DNA from: Aegilops tauschii subsp. strangulata
Taxonomy: Eukaryota; Streptophyta; Magnoliopsida; Poales; Poaceae
DNA: 64,000 nt
Direction of reading: 5' to 3'
Assembly (NCBI RefSeq): GCF_002575655.3
Contig: NC_053037.3
Span: 321,311,294-321,375,293, forward strand
The translations under genes and the position numbers were made by a program. This document shows, piece by piece, positions 43,807 to 54,627 of this stretch (within the stretch, counting starts at the first letter, position 1; every line of letters starts with the position of its first letter). The notes beneath the pieces were generated by a model. That model did not search any database and had not been told where the DNA came from. It was given only the letters and a program-made list of their open reading frames with translations.

Positions 43807-45283
43807 CTGAGCGGGCGCGTGGCCTCGAGCCTGGGGAAGACTGCGTTCACCTCGCGAGCAAATTGCTGGAAGATGTGTTGAGAGGCCGGGGCTTGAGCTC
43901 CGCCCAATATGCAGGCGATCGCACGCGGCTCCTGGAAGCCCCCATCCCCCTCGTCCTGATGGTGGTCGTCGTTCCTTCTTGGTGGTGGAGGCAGCGAAGC
44001 AAGACCGGCGTTGCCCGGAGGGCGGTCCTCGCGAGGCTGATCCCTCCAGGCGCCCTCGCGAGGCTGGTCCTGCCAGTGGTCTTCATGAGGACGGTCGCGC
44101 CACTCCTGGCGTGGGCCACGGTCGTCCCAGCATCCTCCGTCACGTCCTCCTCGTCGGCCGTAGCCCCAGTCGTTGCGCTCGGGGCGTCGACCGAAGCGTC
44201 CATCCCGGATGGCCCTGAGCTCTTGAAAGTCGTTGGTGTTGTGGCTGTGCATGTTATGGAAGGCGCAGAATGGTCGGCTGCTCTTGGATGACTCGGGTTG
44301 GTCCCTGCCGCGTTTCGTGTCCGGCTCTGCCGCGAGCACGGTCACTCCCTTGCGCTTCACATCCTTGGCCTTGGCTTTCTTTTCCTCTAGGTCGGCAGCT
44401 GGGAGCTCGAGGAGGGAAAGGCGCCCTTCCTCAGCTCTTGCGCACTTGGTCGCCAGGTTGAACAGCTCCAGAGATGTGCATAGCTCCTTGTGGATGGCGA
44501 GCTCCTCCTTCATCTTGACGTCGCGGACGCCATCAGAGAACGCCGAGATGATGGCCTCGTCCGTCACCTTGGGATCTTGAGGCGAACGTTGTTGAAGTGC
44601 TGGATGTACTTCTGGAGGGTCTCTCCTGGTTGCTGCTTGACGCGACGCAGGTCACCCGCGGCCGGGGGGCGGTCGCGCGTGCCCTGGAAGTTGGCGACGA
44701 AGCGGTCGTGCATCTCGTCCTAGGAGGAGATCGAGCCCGGAGGCAGGTTTAGGAGCCATGAATGAGCGCCGTCCTTGAGCGACATGGGGAACCAGTTCGC
44801 CATGACTTTCTCGTCGCCGTTGGTCGCCTCGATGTTCAGCTCATAGAGTTGCAAGAACTCTGCGGGGTCGGGGGTGCCGTCATAGCGAGGAGGCAGATCC
44901 GGCTTGAACTTGCCCGGCCAGGCGACGCTACGCAGCTCGGGGGTGAAGGCGCGACAGCCTGCCGTGGTCGCCGGGGCCCGCCGTGGAGGTGGAGCTCGAT
45001 CTTGGTGCCCCCGCGCCGCCACAGCAAGTGGCGCATGGCCCTGCCGCAACAAGCGATCTTGACGTGGCGGTGCGAGGAGCAGTGGAGCGTTCTCTTGAGG
45101 TTGAGGAACTTCTTGACAGCTTCTTTCTTCATGCGTGGGTGCTTCGCGCGGCAGGTCGCGCCGCGCGGCCGCGTGTCTTGGCGCTAGGGCGCCGTCTTGG
45201 TGCAGAGGTGGTGGAGGCGCTCTGTGAGCTACGTCGTCCATAGCCGGCGGTGGACGAGGCAGCGAGAGGGACGGTGCAAGGGA
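43807..45283 (-). pseudogene. gag: Gag of element D, stop and frameshift
   Basis: A minus-strand gag of Tat type. The retrotrans_gag core lies at about 44880-44600 (FLQLYELNIEATNGDEKVM, NWFPMSLKDGAHSWLLNL). The second half (44567 on) has AIISAFSDGVRDVKMKEEL and SLELFNLATKCARAEEGRL. The nucleocapsid part has CAFHNMHSHNT and a long Arg/Asp/Gly/Pro-rich tail (about 44200-43900) with repeated QPREGAWRDQPRED-like units. A TAG at 44720-44722 (where a Trp is usual) and a one-base loss near 44570 break it. Its first codons run straight out of the truncated LTR at 45284; the natural leader is gone. Confidence 0.84.
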
Positions 45284-45613
45284 GCCTACGCTTGCCTCCT
45301 TAGCACCAAAGAGGAAACGAGGACACTGTGCGCGCTGGCGCCCGCCTGGCGCCCGCCTGGCCTTGGTCGTCATGGCTTACGTCAGGGAAACCTCGCGAGG
45401 TACCCTCTTGCCTTGATCTCTCCGCCCCTCACGAGCCAGCCTGGTGAGGCCGCTCCCGAGGAGGTCTTGTGTCGTCCGCCTCGCGAGGCCTGGCCCCTCG
45501 CGAGGGTCTTGAGTGCTTGCTGGTGAAGATGGGCCATACGGGCCTGCTTGTGGAGCCATCCGTGGGCCGCACGCAGGCAAGTCTGGGGATCCCCGTTCCC
45601 TAGAACGCCAACA
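45284..45613 (-). repeat. 5' LTR of element D, truncated to its first 330 bp
   Basis: Matches 39811-40128 of the complete LTR (cttgcctccttagcacca, cctcgcgaggtaccc, aagatgggcc), with a local 10-bp duplication gcgcccgcctg. The remaining 570 bp or so of the LTR and the PBS are absent. The intact TSD shows the loss happened after insertion. Confidence 0.82.
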
Positions 45614-45618
45614 GTAAA

Positions 45619-46337
45619 GGATTATATGCACGCATGTGTATCTTGAATAATCATCAACAATGACGAAGCCATAGAGGCAAGTAGTGGTAGTGAGAGTAGA
45701 GTAGTGAGTAGGGCCAAATAGGTCCATGTGTAGTAGCTCGAAGGGACATGATGTCATCATGATTGTCTTCGAGGGATGCTTGGCCCTAGTCATCTTTCCA
45801 GCTTCGCAGGCATCACACAGATGATCCTTCTTGAACTTGACGCCCTCGATGCCTACGACGTGTTTCTTCTTCGCGAGTGTGTACAAGTTCCTCATGCCAG
45901 CATGCCCTAGCCTCCGATGCCAGAGCCAGCACTCTGACGCCTTTGCTAGAAGACATACGGCCAACTGTGGTCCTACTGAGAAATCTACCATGTACAAATC
46001 GTCCTTTCGATATCCTTCAAAGACTAGAGATTTATCAGACTCCATAAGCACAAGGCAATGATATTTTCCGAATATCACAATCATGTAAGTCACAAAGAAT
46101 TGAGACAGACATTAAGTTGAAACCAAGGGATTCATCAAGCACCACTTTATCCATGTGCTGATCCTTTGAGATTGCAACTCTACCTAGACCCAATACCTTG
46201 CTTTTACCAGTGTCAGCAAATTTGATGTGAATCTTGTTAGATGGACGTAGGGTTGAATCCATCAGAAGACTTCGATCACCAGTCATGTGGTTAGTGCATC
46301 CACTGTCCATAATCCATTCTGAAGCATATTGTGTCAT
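45619..46337 (-). pseudogene. pol: Pol of element C, 5' part: protease, GAG-pre-integrase, start of integrase
   Basis: Copia protease SEWIMDSGCTNHMTGDRS at about 46320-46265 with catalytic DSGC. GAG-pre-integrase and zinc region follow (WLWHRRLGHAGMRNLYTL about 45930-45880; CDACEAGKMTRAKH about 45810-45770). The first integrase Asp is in HMDLFGPTHYST (about 45735-45700). A frameshift near 46085 separates protease from pre-integrase. The frame is cut at 45618 by D and resumes at 39234. Confidence 0.87.
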
Positions 46338-47455
46338 ACCCTACAGTGTAGTTAGGGGGATAGGCTTCACCAAGGGAAATGTGAAGCATAAACATTTGAC
46401 GAACAAGCATATTATCAAAGTTCAGATCCTGGTTAGGGCAGATAGGATGATTGTCAAGGAATCCCGAAATAAAATACATAGTAAGAACATTTGGGCATTT
46501 TATCTTGCGCCCCACAAGTGTTTTAGGTCCCCAGCAATGCATCAGACGCCTTTGATTTCCGGCTGGAGACCTTTCCTTGCAAAAGAGAGTTAATTTTTCT
46601 TAACCACCCACATCTTCAGGGGTGGCTTAGAAGCAATGAGTCTGAGTGCAGCATCTGAGAACTTCGGCTTTGGAGCCCTAGCACATAGCCTTGCAGGAGG
46701 TGAATAATACTCATATGAATAAGCAGAATAGTTCTTGGTCTTATGAACATAGCGGTTTGACGAAACACGCTCATATTCATAAGTCTGAGTATGATTTCCC
46801 TACAAAACATTGGCGTTAGGGTGACTCTGGTGAGTCCTCTGTCTGTATGAAGACTTTGGACCATATGAAGCCTTTGGTCTGGGGTTTACCTTCTTCCCAG
46901 GTGGTGTGATGATGACATTCACAAGAAGATTCTCAAGACAACTTTTGGGTACCCAGATCTTCTTCATAGGTGGTCCATTCCTGCAGTTAGTACCAATATA
47001 CCTGGCAAGCACTTCACCATTCTGATTCTTAAATAGTTTATAGTTTGCATCAAAGGATTCATCAATGATAATCGGGTTAGCACAAGTGAAGCCAGACAAG
47101 GTAGATGGATCCACTGAAGGTCCCTTTGCAGCAACCCATGTGGTTTTGGGGTACTGCTCAGGCTTCCAGTAAGAACCATCAACATTCATTTTCCTCTCGA
47201 ACCCAACACCCTCTTTCCTAGGGTTTCGGTTCAGAATCTGCTTTTTGAGGACATCACATAGTGTCTGATGCCCTTTGAGACTTTTGTACATCCCTGTCTC
47301 AAGCAATGTCTTCAACCTGGCATTCTCATCAGCAATAGTAGTGGTATCCTCAGTAGAGGGGTTAGTTACCACATCAGTAGTTGAAGATATTGCAACAGTA
47401 GCAGTAGCAGAACTTTCAGCAACAAAGGCGGCATTATCACGCTCAAGGCATTTTA
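46338..47455 (-). pseudogene. Element C linker between gag and protease
   Basis: Minus-strand coding that continues gag across the E insertion (CIKCLERDNAAFVAESS at about 47455-47405). It includes a Thr/Val/Ala-rich acidic stretch, ENARLKTLLETGMYKSLKGHQTL (helical), CANPIIIDESFDANYKLF and TNCRNGPPMKKIWVPKS. It ends with a Tyr/Ser/Pro-rich part near 46800-46600. This long region between zinc knuckle and protease is usual in SIRE/Maximus elements. No catalytic motif. A frame change lies near 46800. Confidence 0.72.
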
Positions 47456-47460
47456 TACAT

Positions 47461-48614
47461 TGTCGGGGGTTGGGTGCGACATATGCCAATGGATGGCTTA
47501 TCATGGTGGGAGCGAGTAGAATGTCGCTGGTGCCTGGAAGCGGGATAAGGCGTAGACACGAACGCCGGCGCACTTTACCCAGGTTCGGGGCTCTCCTATA
47601 ACACCCCTAGTCCAGCTCTGCGGGGTCTCCGCATGATCACTAAGGCACAAGTGAATACAATGGTGCTCCTCGAGCTGTATGCTAGAGGTAGGAGAAGGTA
47701 AGGCTAGCTCTCTCCTTTCTCTATGGGTTGGTCTAGTTCTAACAGGTTTGGAACCCTTTGCATGGGTGCCCTGGGGGGTTTACATAGGCCTACCCCCCAG
47801 GGGTACAATGGTAATCCGGCCAGGTGTCGGACCCGGCTGTCGGTCTCTCTAGTTGCCGGCTTCTCCGCCGTCTGGTGGGGCCCGCCGACTGGTCTGGTAC
47901 GGGGCCGCCAGGCCACCCCCGCCGCTCACGGGTCTTGTCGGCGGCTGATCACTGTTGCCGTGATGCTTATGACGCAGGCACAGTCAGGGGAGCGTGGCTA
48001 CCGCTCCGCCGCCTGGCGGGCGATTATTGTAGCCACTCTGCGTCTCGTCTGGTTAATGGCGCGTGGGGCCCGAGGAAGGTGCGGGCCGACTACTGGAGGC
48101 CGACCTCCCTCGGGTCCAACACGTGGGGGTTTGGCCGTCTTCCGGGCTCTCGCTGACTGGTGGGGCCCGTCGTCCTTGGGCCGTACCGACAGGCCGTCGT
48201 GGGAGCAGGGCTCCGCCTGCTGGTGGTGACGTCAGGGGTGGAGTGGCAACAGTGCCGCGCCGGGCGGAGATCTCCACCGGTACGGTGCACTGTGGCCACG
48301 CCCATCCCGGGATTTGGGAGGGATGGGTTGTACTGTAGCCACTCCCTGTCTTGTCTTCCTTGATGGGGGCACAGGCGTCGTTGACGCCTCGGGCCGACTG
48401 CTAGGGGCCGGCTTCTCTGGAAGCCGCCCACTAGGAGTCGGCTTATCTTGATGCCGACTTCTGGAACTCGCCGTTTATGGGCAGCTGGCTATTCCTTCAG
48501 CCGGCTACCAGAAGGCGGCACTTTGTCTTGGTGCCTTGAGGGACGCAGCCTGCCCCGATGTCCTGAAAGGTTCTGGGTCTCGGGTTAGCCTACCCGTGGC
48601 CCATTACTCCGAGA
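47461..48614 (-). repeat. 3' LTR of element E
   Basis: 1154 bp, nearly identical to 58351-59508. The inner end reads ccgaga instead of ccgaca. The TATA-type tttatata of the other LTR reads tttacata here (about 47780), so the box is lost. The adjoining gtagtccccgaagctggtg (48615 on) is the complement of the PPT. Confidence 0.88.
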
Positions 48615-49071
48615 GTAGTCCCCGAAGCTGGTGAGGTGCCGCGGCTGAGCAGCCGAGGAGCCTCAGCAGTTTCTTTCTCCGGGTGCTTAAGGTGGAGCTT
48701 CGTCCGACTTCTGTCGGGTCGACTGGTGGGCGTCGGCCTTGTCCAGTCTGACTTATCCAAACTTCGAATGCGTCGGCGGGAACCAACTGGCGTGCTAGCT
48801 AAGCCTCCAGGCCGCCGCCCGTTGTGGGCATGTCACGTGGCGTCGAGCGGCCGGGCCAGTCTGCCAACCCACGCCATGATGCGACGCGCCTGCTGGCGGG
48901 GCCCGCCACTACCATGCCTCGGTACGCGAGCGGATCCGCTACGGCCGAGGTGGGCGGTTGAGTTTCCCACGGAGTTACTGCGCGCAGTAACTCGCGCTAT
49001 AAACGTGGGGCGTGGGGTCGTGGGCGCAGTAAATCCCATGATCGCCCGCTCGGCTTCGCAGCCCTTAGGCC

Positions 49072-49079
49072 TATAAGTA
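49072..49079 (+). promoter_or_regulatory. TATA box of the antisense ORF of E
   Basis: TATAAGTA in ggcctataagtaggggg, 118 bp before the ATG at 49197 and antisense to gag-pol. The region 48615-49071 is GC-rich with no ORF of note. Confidence 0.55.
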
Positions 49080-49196
49080 GGGGGAGGAGGGGGAGCGGTG
49101 GAGCGCGCGCGTCCCTCCTTCCCATTCTTTCCTCCTCCTTCCTCCTCTTGCCGTAGCGCCCCCAAGCCACGCTGAGCGCTGCGGTGGTCATCTCCG

Positions 49197-49765
49197 ATGA
49201 GCTCATCCTCCAATCCCACGCCCCCCATGGCGCGTTCCGGAGCATGGGACGGCTCCGGAGTTCACGACGACCACATTGATTTCCTCCGCCAGACGCGGCG
49301 GTTGCCCGGCAAAGATTACGTGAAGGCCCGCCTCGCGCAGAAGAGGGAGATCTCGCCGGCGCCGGAGGAGGGCGAGCGGGTCGTCTTCCGCTCGCACTAC
49401 CTGAGCGGCCTCGTCCTGCCGGTAGTAGCTTCTTCAAGTCCTTCCTCAAGTTCTACGGTCTCCAGCCGCACCACCTCACTCCGAACACGGTGGTGCTGCT
49501 GTCCGCCTTCGTCACCTTGTGTGAAGGCTTCCTTGGCGTCCTCCCCACCATCGAGCTCTGGGGGGAGTTCTTCTACATCAAGCTCGGCACCCTCGTCGTG
49601 GGCGTGCCGGCTCAATGCGCGTTCATCGCGGTGCGGAGGCCGGCGGCCGAAAATCCGTTCCCCCCATCCCGCTGATTAAGTTGGTGAAGATGTGGTAGCG
49701 GTCGTACTTCTATGTGAAGAGCGTCTTCGCGGAGGGCGACTGGGTCAACTTGCCGGCTTACGAAG
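49197..49765 (+). pseudogene. Antisense extra ORF of element E (Transposase_28-type), truncated
   Basis: Begins MSSSSNPTPPMARS and continues through DHIDFLRQTRRLPGKDYVKAR (about 49270-49335). A frameshift near 49430 moves the reading to VLLSAFVTLCEGFLGVLPTI (from about 49493), typical of the Transposase_28 domain, then ELWGEFFYIKLGT. A further shift and TAG near 49695 precede YFYVKSVFAEGDWVNLPAYE. Similarity ends at about 49765, where block S begins; the rest of the ORF is absent on the far side of S. It shares domain type and placement with the XY antisense ORF, suggesting a common ancestral antisense gene in these Tat elements. Confidence 0.68.
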
Positions 49766-51538
49766 TTCGCCGGTTCATTCATTTTAACGAACGTGTTTGC
49801 CGGTTAGTCGCAGTTAACGAACGTCCGTTCGTTTAACTGTTCGTCAGTTTTCTTTTTCGTTGGTTTTTCCACGATTATTCCAGATCGCGATTTCTGATCT
49901 GATTTTCGTTCTGGTATATCTTTTAGCTCGTTTATCGGAATTAGGCTATTCAAGCGCCTAGAGTTTCGTCTCAAAATTCTCTTTCCGTCTAACCTACTCA
50001 AACAAGTTTTTGCTACTATAAAATTTGACTTAGATCCAGATTAGTAAACGAAGCTTGTTTGTTTTGCCGTTTGACTTTCGTTGCTTCGTTTGATTTGATT
50101 CTTTTTGCAAACTGGAGTTCTTAAGTTGAACTTTCTGGTTAGATCTTTATTTGAGTTTTACCTATGCATTAGATGAGTGCTTATTGTATGCTTATTTGTT
50201 TGCGATAGAGTACCCGGAGTGCGCCGCTTGCTACTTCGAATCTCTAGGTTTCACGGATCATCAGCAAGGCAAGTAACACTTTGATCATACCTATTTTACT
50301 ACCCAGTTTTATTGCATTAGATCAACCCTCAGACATTGCATGATTAGGATCTAATTAAAGTGTGGGTATTGGGAAGTAGTTGAGGTAGTACCTATCACAT
50401 GTTTATTATCAAACCCTTGGGAGTTACTTCTATGTTGCTCATATTACTATGCTATGCTAGTAGACGTGGATTGGGTTTGAGTGTTACCATGACAGATGTG
50501 AGATTGTTCATTAATGGTTAACCTTAAGGTGGCAACTAAAACTCACATCTGGGTGGATTGAGGTACCTGGGTATTCCAGGATTGCCTGTTTTTCTTTTGG
50601 ACCGCCACCCAGGTTCAAAGGGATCATGAGATTATTCATGCTAGAAACTTCCGTGTGCAGCCACAAGCTATTATGGGATCTAGCATAGTTGATTAAGTTG
50701 TGTGAGCTCTTGAAGAGGTAGACTAGCAGATGTAGGGGTTGTAGGTGGTACTGTCTACCCGGAGTAGAGAGTTAACACTTCTGAAAGACTGTGTCTCGGT
50801 CATCCGTTTCTCAAACACCCTGAAGTGCGAGAATCCCAATGGAGGAGATCGAGTCTTGTGGGGAAAAGTGCGCAAACCTCTGCAGAGTGTATAAACTAAT
50901 CATGGTTAGCCCTGTCCCCGGTTATGGACATCTTGAGTATCTAGTATCTGGATTATCATGTGAATCTCATCATGTTACTTTAATTAATTTTGTTGGGTTA
51001 ATGATGATACTTAATTGGGATTGAGAATGCTGTCAACCATTCTCGATGTTTAACAACCACCATGATAGTTAAATAAAATTTATTCCTTTGCAGTAGGGAA
51101 AAATTGGCTTTTCGCAAAACTGTAACCATAGAGCCTTCTACCAGCCATATATGCATGTAGTATAGCATTATTATGTTCATTACTCTCTATGTGTTACATT
51201 GCCAGCATATTCCATGTGCTGGCCCGTTTTCGGGCTGCAACGTTTCATGTTGCAGACTTTTCAGACGACGACTAAGGTGCCTTAGGTCGTGGTCTTATAC
51301 TCAGTGATGCCGTTGGAGTTGATGGACTCACTTATCTTCCAAGTCTTCCGCTGTTATCGTTTTAGATGGCCTTAAGCCATATTTGTCATACTTATTTCTC
51401 TCTTGAGATACTCGATGTAATAAGTGTGTGATTGCTACTCTGTTATAAATCCTCCAAGTACTGTGCGTGTCAGCATTACTGATCCAGGGATGACACTAGT
51501 GCACGGTAGATCAGACTATTTGAGGTCTGGTCGCTACA
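49766..51538 (+). repeat. Block S: Tekay-type solo or truncated LTR inside E
   Basis: AT-rich, unlike its GC-rich host. It contains ctctgcagagtgtataaac near 50877, matching the LTR core promoter of A and B, and ttttcagacgacgac near 51261, matching ttttcagacgacaac of A (about 5768). It ends tttgaggtctggtcgctaca at 51538. The first possible LTR start TG is at 49794. I find no TSD, and the host ORF does not resume, so it is probably truncated at the left or came with a deletion. Confidence 0.55.
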
Positions 51539-51956
51539 CCATTTTTCATGTGGGCACCCTTTCTACCTTGCTCCTGCCCACCAGACAGTCGCTCTGCGAG
51601 CTGCGGCTTCTGGCAGGAGACGGCTTAAGTGCCAACACATTACTTGTCCGGCTGCAGGAAGCATTTCATAGTACAAGGCGGCAAGTCCCCGGGCCGACTA
51701 GTCGGACACGATACCAAGCGGCATAAAGAAAATGACACATTCATAGGCATAATTATTATCATATAGATAAAAGAGGGCAGTTCCCGAGCTCTTCTCGGGG
51801 GACCCAGAGTCTTCATACTTTAATACAAATGGTAGCGTGGTACATACTGCGTTAACTGTAAAATCTTCGGAGGAGATTTGCATTCCATGGCCGCTCTGTT
51901 TCCTTGCCAGAGTCGTCCCTTTTGCAGGCTCGAGGCTTCTGGGCATCGATCAGGTA
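51539..51956 (-). other. Element E spacer after integrase
   Basis: Host sequence of E resumes (ggcggcaagtccccgggccg). No coding motif found; it lies between the integrase stop and the former antisense ORF. Confidence 0.55.
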
Positions 51957-53423
51957 CTAGGAGTCGTTGCCCAACACTTTGCTGATGATGAAGGGGCCTT
52001 CCCAAGGCGCTGAGAGCTTCTGCTGGCCAGCTGTTCGCTGGATCAGCCGGAGCACAAGGTCTCCCTCTTGGAAGGATCTCGGCTTGACCTTCCGATTGTA
52101 GTATCGGTGCAGGCTCTGCTGGTAGATGCTGGACCGGCTGAGTGCCAACAGCCGGCCCTCCTCCAGCAGATCGACGCCGTCTTGACGTGCTTCTTCTGCC
52201 TCCTCTTCGGTGTACATGGTGACTCGAGGGGAGTCAAATTCTATGTCCGTTGGGATGACGGCTTCGGCACCGTAGACGAGAAAGAAAGGCGTGAAGCCGG
52301 TTGACTTGTTCGGAGTTGTGCGTAGGCTCCAGAGGACGGCTGGCAGGTCGTCGAGCCAGCAGCCGGCCGAACGCTCCAAAGGCTCGACCAGCCGGGGCTT
52401 GATGCCGGACAAGATGAGGCCGTTTGCTCGCTCTACTTGGCCGTTTGACAGCGGATGGGCAACGGACGCTAGGTCCAGTCGGATGCCCTGCGTCGCGCAG
52501 AAACGGGCCAAGGCGCCTTTGGCAAAGTTTGTGCCATTGTCGGTGATGATGCTGTGTGGTATGCCATACCGTATGGTGATGTCGGAAGCGAAAGTCATAG
52601 CAGTCGGACCGTTCAGCTTCTTGAATGGTTTTGCTTCTATCCACTTGGTGAACTTGTCTATTGCGACAAGCAGATGAGTCATGCCACCTCGTGTAGTCTT
52701 GAATGGTCCCACCATGTCCAGGCCCTAGACATCAAAGGGCCAGGCAATGGGGATAGTCTTGAGTGCAGAAGCCGGCTGATGTGGCTTGGAACAGAACTCC
52801 TGGCACCCTTTGCATTTCTGGACCAAGTCTTTGGCGTCTTCTAGAGCAGTCAGCCAGAACAAACCATGGCGGAAAGCTTTGGCGACAAGTGCTCTTGAAG
52901 CCGCATGGTGGCCACATTCGCCTTGATGGATGTCTTTGAGGATTGCTTGGCCTTGCTCCGGCTCCACGCAGCGCTGGTAGACACCAGTGACACTACACCT
53001 CACAAGCTCTCTGTTGACTATGGTGTATGCTGCTGCCCGGCGTTGCACTTGCCGAGCCGAGATCTCATCAGTCGGCAGCTCTTTTTGCACTAGGAAGTTG
53101 AGGATGGGCTGGGCCCATGAAGGTGCTGTGATTTCTTCGACTGCTAGGACTGCTACTTGCACAAGGGCGGTTGGGCCGGGAGGTGGCGGGTTAGAGTCAG
53201 CTGCCGCTGCTGCTTGCTGAGTTGATGAAGTCCCCGGGCCGATTGGTGCAGTCCCCGGGCCGGGCTCTGAAGTCCCCGGGCTGATCGCTGCAGTCCCCGG
53301 GCCGGGTTCTGAAGTCCCGGGGCCGGGTGCGACTGCCGCGGCCCCCGGGCCGCCTGCCGGAATTACCATGCCGACTGGTGGAGCTCTCAAGTCGGATCCG
53401 ACTGCTTCAGGAGGAGCCTGCAC
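51957..53423 (-). pseudogene. pol: Integrase of element E, one stop
   Basis: Minus-strand frame. An N-terminal Gly/Pro/Ser linker with repeated PGPGTSEPGPGT units (about 53350-53225) follows the second RNase H. The zinc-binding domain has GECGHHAASRALVAKAFRHG and CKGCQEFC (about 52930-52790). The catalytic core has Asp in GLDMVGPF (just after a stop), Asp in SIITDNGTNF (about 52555-52525) and Glu in SNGQVERANG (about 52460-52430). The C-terminal part has YYNRKVKPRSFQEGDLVLR. A TAG at 52725-52727 stands one codon before the first catalytic Asp motif, in the place of an expected Trp. The downstream end at 51957 is natural. Otherwise complete in length. Confidence 0.9.
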
Positions 53424-54627
53424 GAAGATAGAATCCGACTCTGGCGATGGCTTGACAGACGGCTTGAGGAGGCGTTGTAGGGCGACGCCGGTCGGTATTC
53501 TTGTCGGGTGGAGCCGATCCGTGCCAAGGCATCTGCTTGCTCATTGTCATTTCTTGGCACATGAGAAACTCGCACCCTTCAAAATATCCACTGAGTTGCT
53601 GTGCGAGGAAGCGGTAGCTTGCCATGTTTGCATCTTTGGCGTCCCAGTCGCCTGACGACTGCTGGACCACCAAGTCAGAGTCACCATAGCATAGGATCCG
53701 GCGAATGCCGAGCTCTTTGGCAAGCCGGAGCCCGTGAATGAGTGCCTCGTATTCAGCAACGTTGTTGGAGGCAGCAAAATGGATTTGCAGCACATATCTG
53801 AGCTTGTCGCCTTTGGGAGAGGTGAGGACGATGACGGCTCCCAAACCGGTGCGCATCTTGGAACCATCAAAATGCGTCCGCTAATGGGTGGAGTCGGGCG
53901 CTGGCGGCAGGTACTGAGTCTCGGCCCAGTCGACGAGGAAGTCAGCCAGCGCTTGTGACTTGATGGCGGTGCGAGGCTGGTAGTAGATGGTGTAGGGGGC
54001 CAAATCGATGGCCCATTTGGACACTCGTACTGAAGCATCCCGGCTTCCAATGATCTCGGCCAGTGGAGCTGTGCAGACCACAGTGATTGGGTGCTCTTGA
54101 AAATACGGCTTCAATTTCTTGGCGGCGAAGTGCACGCCGTAGCACATCTTCTGGTAGTGGGGGTTGTTTTGCTTGGTAGCTGACAGCACTTCACTCAGGT
54201 AATACACCGGTCTCTGGACTGGTAGTGCCTTGCCTTCCTCCTTGCGCTGTACCACTATGACTGTGCTGACCACTCGACTGGTGGCGGCGATGTAGAGGAG
54301 CATGGGCTCCTTAGGAGTCGGAGCTGCCAGGACAGGTGGAGTAGTCAACATCTTTTTGAGCTGGAGAAAAGCTTCATCCGCCTTGTCGTTCCACTCAAAA
54401 AAAGTGGTCTTCTTCATGAGCTGGTACAGGGGAAGAGCCTTCTCTCCCAGCCGACTGATGAAACGGCCGATGGACGCCAAACAGCCGGTGAACTTCTGCA
54501 CATCCAGCAGTCGGGTGGGCACTTCCATCCTCTCGATGGCCTTGATCTTCACAGGGTTGCACTCTATATGCCGCGCTCTGAGACCAGGAATCCAAGGAGC
54601 TGGCCGGCTGGTACTCCAAAGACGCAT
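53424..54627 (-). pseudogene. pol: Tandem RNase H region of element E
   Basis: The first RNase H-like domain (about 54400-54000) keeps the fold words PPVLAAPTPKEPMLLYIAAT and PVYYLSEVL, but the first catalytic Asp is replaced (LYIAATS). The second, archaeal-type RNase H (about 53880-53560) has FDGSKMRTGLGAVIVL, NNVAEYEALIHGLRLA and CYGDSDLVVQQSSGDW, giving the D-E-D set. This is the usual Tat arrangement, a decayed original RNase H followed by a functional acquired one. A TAG at 53881-53883 stands just before FDGSK. The junction to RT at about 54570 carries two extra bases. Confidence 0.88.

Larger units (their letters stand above)
39240..45613 (-). mobile_element. Element D: deleted, non-autonomous Tat-like gypsy with antisense ORF
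   Basis: TSD gtaaa at 39235-39239 and 45614-45618, inside the integrase of C. On the minus strand the element begins TGTTGGCGTTCTAGGG (5' LTR) and ends CCGAAATCCGACA. It has gag, protease and the start of RT. The RT palm with YVDD, RNase H and integrase are missing. The 5' LTR keeps only its first 330 bp and joins gag directly, without R/U5, PBS or leader. A plus-strand ORF lies next to the 3' LTR. Same LTR family as XY. Confidence 0.87.

Noticed and set aside
47723..48431. Long GC-rich frames in the E LTR
   Set aside because: Present in both LTRs (again at 58718-59325), with no recognised domain.
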